This document shows positions 21,910-33,500 of a DNA stretch of 64,000 nt, in pieces (the stretch's first letter is position 1; each line of letters begins with the position of its first letter). Made by a program: the position numbers and the translations under genes. The notes under the pieces are model-generated. The model ran no database searches and was not told the origin of the DNA. It worked only from the letters and a program-made list of their open reading frames with translations. Source of the DNA: Doris montereyensis (lineage: Eukaryota; Mollusca; Gastropoda; Nudibranchia; Dorididae); the NCBI GenBank assembly GCA_037039925.1, contig JAXRKP010000524.1, positions 115,717 to 179,716 on the forward strand, read 5' to 3'.

Positions 21910-24204
21910 TCTTATACAGCTTTCAAACCACGTTCAAAGTGGCAGAGGTAACATGGAGAGGTTTGACTGTATAAGACACAAAAGAGCCAACCGTGGAGTC
22001 AAAAGAGATAAACGACAATAAGTGACAAATCTACCAAGAAGAAAAAAACAACGTAGTGTTCGAGTCAATTTTGGTCGAGTTGTCAATTATTATTGTTTAT
22101 GCATGCATATATTCGGTTCATTAAGTTTACTTTGATTCGTTCCGTTGACGATATGAAAGTCACAATTTTATCATCAGGATATCACGATAAAAAGATTCGC
22201 CGGAGTGAACAAAACAAAACGTAAAACGTGAAAATTTTAAAAAAGCATATCTTGGGCCTTGGTAGCAATTCATTGATAAGGACGCTGAGGAGGATAAATT
22301 GAAGTTAGATCTTTGTTAGTATCCACTGACTTGTAAGTCTACTTACTACGTTGTTCTAGATCTAGATTTTAGATCTCGATTAAATATAGACTCTAGCTCT
22401 AAATCTAAAGCTAGATCTAGTATAATGACATATTAGATCTAATGACAATGATTGATTATGAAGAGGCAGTCATGAGTCTCATTTTGCTGAGTGTCTTTGC
22501 AGGAGGTTCAAATATAATTCATTTGTTAGGAAACTGCACCATATTATAATTTAGGCCTAGATTCTAAATTTAGACTGTATCTTCCACCTTCACCGAGAAT
22601 TTGACTTGATTTTTTTGGTGTGTTTTACATTTTCTAAGCTTCCCATGTGCTTCTGATGGGAGGCATTTAAAAGGATTCCTAAACTCGCACTGAACTAGAG
22701 CTCTCTCGGTGTCACTATTGTACAGTCCATTACGACACAATTGTTGATCAAAATAAAAACAAGCAGAAAACATAAAAAAATTAAATGATCGCAACAGAAT
22801 GATGAAATTCTCAGAAATGTGTTTTTTTTTAAAACAGTACAATGGCTAAAAATACCATCAATGATGGGCGTTGCAGAAAGTGGCGCCACACATTAACACT
22901 AGAAAAGTGGCTTGCTCAGCTCAGCAATTGCTACCATGCGCTAGTTGGTTGGCTGACACAGCCATCACCTTGCGCAAGGCTGCCCCCAAAGTTTTACCAG
23001 TTCACAGGGTAGTGTGACTTCTGACCAGGCCATCATCAATTTATTGAATTCAGTCGCATGGCGATTATCTCTAGAGTCTCCTCACCCAACCCAAGCCAAA
23101 CTCGGATGATTCCATTCCTTGCAATTTTATAGGAGACAAGAGCAATTACATATTTGTGCTCTGATAAATTGCTATATTTTCCACCTGTCTGTAGTGGAAT
23201 CCTGTCCGCAGAAAATAAAATCTCTCCCTTACCTGCAGTTTAACCTGCCTAAGACGGAAAATTATTTTCCGATGAAAACACACACTCACAGTACTCACAT
23301 ACACGCATGATCTCAAGAGAAAGGAGGAAGTTAAAGAATGTAGACATGCAAGCTCTTTACCATCTGTTAGGTCTGGGCAAGACTCGCTGTTCTGTTATTT
23401 GTTGATACCAACTACCGTCTTCTCTGGTCTCGAGTACTCGCTCTAACGAATACGAGTCTGCCTCCTCACACATTCAAGATGCCGAATATGAACACTATCA
23501 ATGAGTAATAGAACAGCGATAGCAGAAGACACAGTAGACAGACCCAGCGAGAGACTAGTAAAAACTGCTGTCTCCATTGCAGAAGGAGGAGAGGGTGGGG
23601 TAGTAACCCCTCTCCCCACCTCATCTCTTACTCCCAATTACCACTGTCATGCCTACTGATGTGCCTCACCATTGTTTCACTGCACTGCTAGCGCAGCAGT
23701 GCAACACGTCATTAGTGCCCCTCACTTTCAGTCTTGTCTCGTCTCATCATTACTCGTCAAGGAGAAGCAGTTACAACGTAGGTAGGTATCAAGACGGGAG
23801 TTGGTATCAGGACAGGATTCGGGATTGGAGTTCATCACCTCTGGCCTCGAGACCGTGGTAGGATTTGAACACATGGCTCGAAGCCGTGTATTCATTGGTA
23901 TCAAGTAATGGCTCAAGTAGCGTCCAGGCCTGCCATTTGTCATTACTGAGGATGATGAAAAGAGTTAAAGACTAAACAAAAAATCAAAAGCAAAACAGTT
24001 ATCGCCGCTTGCAAAAAATTGTTTTTAAAAAATGAGTTTACCCATGATGATCTCATGCAATGACCTCAGGGGAATAAGGGGAAAGATAACCTACCCACAA
24101 AGAATAAGAGATTTAAAGAAGGGAAAGGCAAAAATGCATAATATTTCAATTCAATTCAATACTTTTTTATGAAATGTAAGTGCTTTTTTTTTTTTACTTC
24201 ACAG
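21910..24204. other. DUSP12 upstream region, no gene recognised
   Basis: Contains a TAGATCT-motif cluster (22355-22440) and several open frames without recognisable domains. A sequence near 23850-23885 (TAGGATTTGAACACATGGCT) could be a worn, inverted tRNA-like B box but has no partner copy. A promoter for DUSP12 should lie here or be merged with the 5' UTR intron; no TATA box or initiator could be placed with confidence. Confidence 0.4.
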
Positions 24205-24239
24205 TTAAAGCCTCTCCTTACCTCTAACATAACAACAGG
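24201..24239 (+). other. Splice acceptor and 5' UTR of the DUSP12 first coding exon
   Basis: A long T tract ending TTACTTCACAG (24191-24204) is a good 3' splice site 35 bp before the DUSP12 ATG, so at least one non-coding upstream exon is likely. The start context AACAGGATGG has A at -3 and G at +4, a strong animal initiation context. Confidence 0.6.
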
Positions 24240-24502
24240 ATGGAGACTTCAGACTGCATTGTCGAGGGCCTGTATCTAGGAGGTATAATGGCAGCTTTAA
24301 ACGAGAAAGATTTGACGACAAGGGCATCACTCACATTTTGTCTGTCGATGAGAGCCCCTGCCGCACATCCTGTCCAAGAAATTTAACTACAAACACGTTC
24401 AGGCCTTGGATTTATTTGACACTGATCTGCTTAGTTCCTTCCCTGATACTTTTGTCTTCATTGAGCAAGCTAAGAATGCCGGGGAACTGTTTTGGTGCAT
24501 TG
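24240..24502 (+). CDS. DUSP12: DUSP12 exon 1 (start, N-terminal half of phosphatase domain)
   Basis: Begins METSDCIVEGLYLGGIMAAL. As written the frame hits a stop near residue 48. Family sequence continues only if one base is supplied near 24320 (AAG run), one near 24357 (C run) and one near 24483 (G run). The corrected frame gives GITHILSVDESPLPHILSKK, HVQALDLFDTDLLSSFPDTF and AGGTVLVH. Ends in TG of the catalytic Cys codon before the donor GTATGA. Confidence 0.85.
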
Positions 24503-27500
24503 GTATGACAATAAGACAGCTTTGGGGTATTTTTATTTGATTTGATTTACCCACATTCACAAATAAGGTGATCTTGGTGATATTTTTTTTTTACATTTTG
24601 CCCAGACTGCCCTGTAAACAGCCAAGAGATCTTTTTAATGTGCATAGAGTGTTCTGCACATAGAACCTCCTTTTTATCTCCGTCTCCGATGAGACTATAA
24701 TCGATTCACCCACCAGGACCAAGGGGTAGATTTTGCTCTAAGAAACTCAAGAAAACTTTTCAAGTGTAAGCGGGGCTCAAACCCACTACCTTTTGGTTAA
24801 GAGGTCGACACTTTGCCTCTAGACTAGGGTACAGATAGCATACCTAGAGCAGAAACTCTAAAATGATGTTTGTAGTTGGTACCTAGAGCAGAAACTCTAA
24901 AATGATGTTTGGTAGTGTTACCTAGAGCAGAAACTCTAAAATGATGTTTGGTAGTGTAGCGTACCTAAAGCAGAAACTGTAAAATGATGTTTGGTAGTGT
25001 AGCGGGCCTAGAGCAGAAACTGTAAAATGATGTTTGGTAGTGTAGCGTACCTAGAGCAGAAACTGTAAAATGATGTTTGGTAGTGTAGCGTACCTAGAGC
25101 AGAAACTGTAAAATGATGTTTGGTAGTGTAGCGTACCTAAGAGCAGAAACTCTAAAATGATGTTTGGTAGTGGTAGTGTGGTGTACCTAGAGCAGAAACT
25201 CTAAAATGATGTTTGGTAGTGTAGCGTGCCTAGAGCAGAAACTCTAACATGATGTTTGGTAGTGTAGCGTACCTAGAGCAGAAACTCTAAAATGATGTTT
25301 GTTAGTGGTCGTGTGGTGTACCTAGAGCAGAAATGTAGTAGTAGCGTAGTGTACATAGAACAGAAACTCTCAAATGATGTTTGGTAGCTAGAATAGAGAC
25401 TATCAAATGATATGTGGTAGTGTGATGTACCTAGAGTAGAGACTATCAAAGGATGTTTGGTAGTGGTAGTGGGAGTTTACTAGAGCAGAGACTATCAAAT
25501 GATGTTTGGTAGTGGTAGTAGGGTTTACCTAGAGCAGAGACTATCAAAGGATGTTTGGTAGTGTGATGTACCTAGAGCAGAAACTATCAAAGGATGTGTG
25601 GTAGTGTGATGTACCTAGAGCAGAACTACAAAGGATGTGTGGTAGTGGTAGTGTGATGTACCTAGAGCAGAGACTATCAAAGGATGTTTGGTAGTGTGAT
25701 GTACCTAGAGCAGAGACTATCAAAGGATGTGTGGTAGTGTGATGAACCTAGAGCAGAGACTATCAAATGACTCTAGCAGAGACTATCAAATGATGTTTGG
25801 TAGTGTACCTAGAGCAGAGACTATCAAATGATGTTTGGTAGTGGGGTGTACCTAGAGCAGAGACTATCAAAGGATGTGTGGTAGTGTGATGTACCTATAG
25901 CAGAGACTATCAAATGATGTTTGGTAGTGGTAGAGCAGAGACTATCAAATGATGTTTGGTAGTGTGATGTACCTATAGCAGAGACTATCAAATGATGTTT
26001 GGTAGTGGGGTGTACCTAGAGCAGAGACTATCAAATGATGTGTGGTAGTGGGGTGTACCTATAGCAGAGACTATCAAATGATGTTTGGTAGTAAGGGTGT
26101 ACCTAGAGCAGAGACTTTCAAATGATGTTTGGTAGTGGGGTGTACCTAGAGCAGAGACTATCAAATGATGTTTGGTAGTTGTAGTGGGGTGTATTACCTA
26201 GAACAGAGACTTTCAAATGATGTTTGGTAGTGGGGTGTACCTAGAGCAGAGACTTTCAAATGATGTTTGGTAGTTGAGGGTACCTAGAACAGAGACTATC
26301 AAATGATGTTTGGTAGTTGTAGTGATGTACCTAGAACAGAGACTATCATCAACAGGACTTTCAAATGATTTGGTAGTGGGGTGTACCTAGTGATGTTTGG
26401 TAGTAGTAGTGGGGTTTACCTAGAGCAGAGACTATCAAATGATGTTGGGTAGTGATAGTGGGGTGTACCTAGAGCAGAGACTATCAAATGATGTTTGGTA
26501 GTGGTAGTGGGGTGTACCTAGAGCAGAGACTATCAAATGATGTTTGGTAGTGGGGTGTACCTAGAGCAGAGACTATCAAATGATGTTTGGTAGTGGGGTG
26601 TACCTAGAGCAGAGACTATCAAATGATGTTTGGTAGTGGGGTGTACCTAGAGCAGAGACTATCAAATGATGTTTGGATGTTTAGAGCAGAGACTATCAAA
26701 TGATGTTTGGTAGTTGTAGTGGGGTGTACCTAGAGCAGAGACTATCAAATGATGTTTGGTAGTAGTAGTGGGGTGTACCTAGAGCAGACTATCAAATGAT
26801 GTTTGGTAGTGGGGTGTACCTAGAGCAGAGACTATCAAATGAATGATGTACCTAGAACAGAGACTATTGGTGGAGACTATCAAATGATGTTTGGTAGTGG
26901 GGTGTACCTAGAACAGAGACTATCAAATGATGTTTGGTAGTGGGGTTTACCTAGAACAGAGACTATCAAATGATGTTTGATAGTAGTAGTGGGGTGTACC
27001 TAGAGCAGAGACTATCAAAGGATGTTTGGTAGTAGTAGCGGGTGTGCCTAGAGCAGAGACTATCAAATGATGTTTGGTAGTAGTAGCGAAGATGTACCTA
27101 GAGCAGAGACTATCAAATGATGTATGTTACCTGAGACTATCAAATGATGTTTGGTAGTGGGGTGTACCTAGAACAGAGACTATCAGAGACTATCAAATGA
27201 TGTTACCTAGAACAGAGACTATCAAATGATGTTTGGTAGTGGGGTGTACCTAGAGCAGAGACTATCAAATGATGTTTGGTAGTTGAGTGGGGTGTACCTA
27301 GAACAGAGACTATCAAATGATGTTTGGTAGTGGAGTGTACCTAGAGCAGAGACTATCAAATGATGTTTGGTAGTTGTAGTGGGGTGTACCTAGAACAGAA
27401 ATTCTCAAATGATGTTTGGTAGTTGTAGTGGGGTGTACCTAGACTATCAAATGAAATTACCTATCAGAGACTAAATGATGTTTGGTAGTAGTATTAGATG

Positions 27501-30500
27501 GGTGTACCTAGAGCAGAGACTATCAAATGATGTTTGGTAGTGGTGGCCTACAGAGTACACTTAGATCAGAAACTCTCAAATAATTGGTGGCAAGTACTGG
27601 GCATTGAAATCAAGCTGCAACCAGAAACTAGAAAGAAGGCATAAAGGCTTTTTAACAATACCATTGCTGAGTATATTTGTATTTGACCTCACTGTAATTT
27701 GTTGTTCTGCCTAGTATCAACAATGGACCCCCCCCCCATATTTAGATTTTCTCTTGACTGTTCTTTTTTCTTTCTTGTTTTTGTTTTTCTTTTTATCACA
27801 GCCAGGCAGGTATGTCTCGCAGTCGACAGTGGTGGCGGCCTTCCTCATGCAAAAAATGTCTCTTGGCAGAGATGAAGCATTGGAGCTGGTGGAAACGTAA
27901 TCGGCCTTTCATAAGGTAAAAAAATCTTCTTTTAGTGATTTAAGTTGTGTTGCGGCTCAGTTTTATGGAACAATTTGTCTTTTTATACAAAGTCTTCCCC
28001 ATCTATTGACACCGGACTGGCCAGTTTTGGACCAAAACTTTCATTTTCTGTTCTTTGCATATTCAGGTAGAGATCATTTATCTACAAGTTCATGGCAAAA
28101 ACTTGTCCATATGATGTATACATTTTTTTACAAAATATTTTGTAGGCAAGGGTAGGTAAAAACGGTTAAAATTTTGACGTAAATTACCCTAACACTGACT
28201 GAAAAATGGCAGTAAAAACCCGTATATTGGCTGTTAATCGCTAAATGTGGCAGCACACGATATTTGACCTCGTTTGCCGACGTCGATCAACGCATCTCCG
28301 TCATTGTGTGATATAAGAGGCATTGCGTGTCAGTGTGTATGTATGCACAAGCATAGGATATAGAAAAAAACAAATAACTGGTCATTTCAACAGTCTGTTT
28401 TCACAACAGTGCACATCTAAACCTAGATTTATAATCCTATTTACATTAGTAACAATGCCAGAGACTGTCGAAAGAGTAGGGGGTTGCTACAACAAAGGAA
28501 ACCCGTCCGAAGCGTTCGTTTTGTCTTATTTTCTTTTGATTTTTTTACTTGCATTTTTCTCAAAATGTAGTTTTTCCACACTAAAATTCAACCTCCTCCA
28601 CCATTTATTGAACGATTTGTATTATATTTGGCACACAGGTTCCTCTTGTGAATGTTATAGAATGACATCAGGTTTTTTTATATATATTGTAAACTTTTCG
28701 AGAACATTTTTTTTGTAATAAAAAACGCTGTTTTTGTACATTCACGATATATAGTATTTTCAAAAATTCATTAAAAAAAACTATCCAAAATATAGAAAAG
28801 ACCTGATGTCACTCTTTACATATTGAATGGAAAAGACGATCTGTACAAGTTTTGAGTGATTTTATTCTTAACTAAGGGAGAAGATAAATTTTGAAAATTG
28901 AGTCAAAATCCAAGATGGCGGTCGTTTCTATGGCAACCAAGGACACTACAAACTTTTCAATGATATAGGATGACTGTATTTTGTCAGTTACTCATGTACA
29001 TACTAAAAGCAAAAACCTAAACTCAAAAGCAAAAAAAATCACTTTAGGTGCCCCCCCCCCCCCCCCCCCCCTTAACACAGGTTATTTATCCACTTTGCTT
29101 TTCTCGTTTGAGGGATGTAAATGAGTACCCAGCCATAGGCCAGAGAAGAATTTTATCAGATGTTAGTATGACTCACCTGGCAAACAGTTGTATGTACTGT
29201 ATGCTCCATGGGGAGTTGAGAAGGACTTTAGATAATTAAATGGCTTGCTTGGGATAAATGACGATGTAAAATTGGTGAGCCTGCATTTGTGCTTGGATAC
29301 CAACTATAAATCCATCTTTACCGGCGATGATATTTGTAATTATTCTGCTTTTCTCATACGACTCAGATGAGGTGAAAATGCGTTTCCAGCTACAAGTAAT
29401 GAAGATGAATGTCATTCAGAATGTTAAAACACAGCGCCCTACAGGCAGCTGTGTTGGATACTTCCCTAGAGAGGTGGCAGGGTGCTATAGAGGAAACAGT
29501 CTGCATAGGGGGATACATTTTAATGGAAAGTCAGGGGGCCCACTACAAATTTGTGCTTGGACACAAACTAGCAAGTTGTCTTTTCTCATTTTATCGTTCA
29601 AGGCCCAATGATGGTTTCATGGAACAGTTGGAGTTATTTGAAATCATGGGAAGTGAAGTCATTAAAACACACAGACGTTATCGTGCCTACAAGCTGAGTA
29701 AAGTGGCAGACATATTTCAACACGGACAATTTGCTAAGGGTAAGATGTGTTTTGTTTTTTTGTTTAAAAATAGAGTTACGTATCGTTGAGGGAAAAAAAT
29801 TGTTCTATTTTTTGATCCGCTTGTTAATTCTTCAATTACCATTTGGTTCCCAGTAGCAGATACATTATTACCAAATGCCCAATGGCCCCCTCTCAGTGCC
29901 CGGCCACATTATAAGAAAGAATGACACATAAAACAAACAAAATCGAATGAAACACTTCACTATCACTTTGAAACAGGAGTAGAAGGCTTCTATGAGCATT
30001 TCTACCCAGAGGATACTCAATAATGCTTTAATATTTACAGTTTTCTTGAGTCACTACTTGCAAGTTTGAAAAAAAGCTGAAAGTAGGCATTGGTCAAGAA
30101 CACATATCATAATCACTTTGAGTTCTCAACGTCCTCTATGTCCTCTCCATTTGCCAGTAGTAATCATTCATGGGTTATAATTTCAAATCGTTCGTCTCAT
30201 CGAGCTCAGAGGAAGATTAGTGTAACGAGAAGGAATCATCTTTATCCAGTGATGATGATTGTAAGTGTTTGGGTGAGTGTTAAAATTAGTCTCTTTTTTT
30301 CCCTTGTTTCTCGACCGCTTGTATGTAAGACAGCAAGAAATACTCCGATTAAAGATACTGATGACAGTTATTACTGACTCATTTTGAAAAGAAAGCAATT
30401 CCCTTCCTTCAGTTTTGGTAAGAACTATGTATAAGACAATAAGTGTTACTTTAAAAAAAAAAACAAGTTTCTCCAAGGCCATTAAGGCCCATAAGACCGG

Positions 30501-33500
30501 GTTTATCCCGGTTTTTATAGCATGAAGCGGAACAGGTGATAATAATCATCTCCTGGACAGGACGCCAGTCTGACACAGGTTTTTACTCCCAAGCTAGTGC
30601 TTGTACCCATTGGCACCTGGGTTGAGTGAGCAAAAGGTGAGTCAAGTGTCTTTCCCAAGGAACACAACGTGGGACCTAGTTTTTAGGATTCTAACTCGGG
30701 ACCTCATGATTCCAAGTCCGGCAGCCTGACCACTCGGCCTGCATGCAAAAAAAAATGTTGAAAGAGTCCCTTTCATTTCATCCAGAAAATGTTGATGAAG
30801 ACCCTTTCGTTATCCTTTTAAAAAAGGACCTCTGCTTTATTTTTATTCACCCGGAAAAAAAATTGGCCCAAACGCAAAAATTAAAAAAATTTGGGAACTA
30901 AAGAGTTAAATTGTGAAGTTGATCCGACTCACCAAGCTGATATTACACTGAGCGGGTTAATAAGTGCATTGTAACATATCGTCTGTGAAACTGTCTAAAC
31001 GCATAAGTCCAAAATATATGAGATTTGTCCTTAAAGGGATCAAACGCATGGTTCTTTTGCATTTGTATAAATATTGGAGGCCTTGAACCAACGGAAAAGC
31101 TCATTTACGCACATTTTGACGTGATTTGATTTACCCACATCCACAACTAAGGGGATCTCAGGAGCTTTGGTAGGGTTTTTTATTTTGTAAACAGCACACA
31201 GGATCTCCTATTTTTATCGTCCGTCTCCGATGGGACTAGGTGTCGATCCACCTACCAGGACCAGGGAGGTAATTTTGCTATTTCAAAAAATATAGAAAAT
31301 TTTTCAGCTGTTGGCGGGGCTCGAACTCACTGCCTTTTGGTTGAAAGACCGACACCTTACCTTTGGACTACCAAATCCCTTGTTATGCACATAATCTAAC
31401 CCAGGATTTAATTTTTTTCTTTCAAAATGCATTGGCATAGTGTTTGCAGTCCTATTACTAAATGATGTATGATGTTTTTAGCTTCTCTGGAGAATTTGCT
31501 TCAGCGGGGGACTTATGTGTTTAGATGTTTCATCGACAATATCATATATATAGTAGTCAGCTCTAATGGCCAATCTTTCTCACTTCTCGTGTAGGTTCGG
31601 CTGATTATGAAATTCCCTCAGACATTCTGATCCAAACTGATTTTGCTATGGATAGCAATGATGCCTACTACAAGTGTCGTAAATGCAGGTAATGTTGGTT
31701 TGTTTTTGTTTTTTGCTTTCTTTGGATAGGCTGGGGATGGGGGAGGCTGCGTTTGATTGTTGTTTATTGGCCATCAGTGATTTCTAATCATACTGAATTA
31801 TGTTTGATCGTAGTGTTGCATACCAGAGCATCATTGATGAACATGACCCAAAGAACCCTAACATTATTTGCAAAAACCACATGAAGTTCCTTCATCCCTG
31901 ATTGCCATCTGGATAGTGTCTACCGTTTTTTTTTAAATATGCTGATGGAATCTTTCGTTAATTTTTTTTCGTGCGTGAAGGCGGGGCAGAGATGCGTTTG
32001 AAAGAGAGGGAGTGATGAGAATGAAATTGAAGGAGGGGTGAGTATGAAAAGCAAGGAGGGATGAGTATGAAAGGGAAGGAGGGATGAGTACGAAAGGGAC
32101 GGATGGATGAATATGAAAGAGATGGAGAGATGAACATGAAAAAGAGATGGAGAGATGAGTATGAAGGGTTGAGTTTAAAAGGGAAGGAGGGGTGAGTTTC
32201 AAAGGGAAGGAGGGATCAGTATGAAAGGGAGGGAGGGAGGGATGAGCTTAAATAGGAAGGAGGGACGGGTTTAAATTGGAAGGAGGAATGAGTTTAAATT
32301 GGAAGGAGGGATGAGTTTAAATTAGAAGGAGGGATGAGTTTAAATAGGAAGGAGGGATGAGTTTAAATAGGAAGGATGGATGAGTTTAAATAGGAAGGAT
32401 GGATGAGTTTAAATAGGAAGGATGGATGAATTTAAATAGGAAGGAAGGATGAGTTTAAATTGGAAGGTGGAATGAGTTTAAATAGGAAGGAGGGATGAGT
32501 TTAAATTGGAAGGTGGAATGAGTTTAAATAAGGAGGGATGAGTTTAAATAAGAAGGAGGGATGAGTTTTAATAGGAAGGAGGGATGAGTATGAAAGGGAG
32601 GGTCTTCTTTCTATGTGACCTTCTTCTCGATTGCATACAATTTCCAGTCAGACAATATTTCACAATAAAAAGAACTCTCTCTGAGAGAGCAAATTTTGTT
32701 TTGTGGGGATTGAAGCAATGTTGCATCACATTCTGCCTTGGCTTAGAATTCTAAGTTAATACTAAACATGTTCAGTCTGAAAACAAAATGGGTAAAATGA
32801 GAAAGAAAAAGAAGAAGAAACAAAACAGGCAGGTAATCTTTAAAGAATTGTCATCGTCTCATGTTTACCGTTTGTCTTTTTTCTGTCCCATTCGTCACCA
32901 GGATGATTCTTTTCCGTCAAGGCGCTGTGACCAATCATATGTCAGGGATTGGAGAATCGGCTTTTGACTGGCGAGGCAAAGGGCCATCCAAACACCACCA
33001 CCTGGCAAACCCGAGAGGCGACCAGGAGACGTGCTCGCGGTCGCTGTTTGTCGACCCGTTACAATGGATGAAGGGGAAGATCAACATAGTGTCTGGAAAG
33101 GTACCCGTTTGTCTCCTGTTAAAAATAAAAAAGAAGTAAAGTTTCCTTCAAGGCTGTTACGGCCCATAGAGCCAGAGCTTATTATTCCAGTTTCCATAGC
33201 GCAGACCTGCCTAGTACTACGAAATTTTTGTAGTACTACGAAAAATTACGCCTCAACTACGGAACTACGAATTTGTCTCAGTTTAATACGAATTTACCGA
33301 AACGGGTTTTGCCGTGATCGCTGTATAGGCGAGAAAATAATTTAACGATGAATCGTTCACATGACGAAGTCATTTAATTGCGGTTCGATTACGGGTACTC
33401 GAAGTTGATGGAATCGTAGTGTGATAGAAAGAGAAAGAGAGAGAAAAATACTGAATTAAAACGGTGACACAGAAGAACGAAGAGCACTTAATTCAGTGTG

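Noticed and set aside
28323..28718. 131-codon open frame in DUSP12 intron 2
   Set aside because: No recognisable domain, intronic position, hydrophobic AT-rich composition typical of chance frames.
29327..29611. Open frames running into DUSP12 exon 3 from upstream
   Set aside because: The family match begins exactly after the AG acceptor at 29602; upstream residues have no match and are intron.
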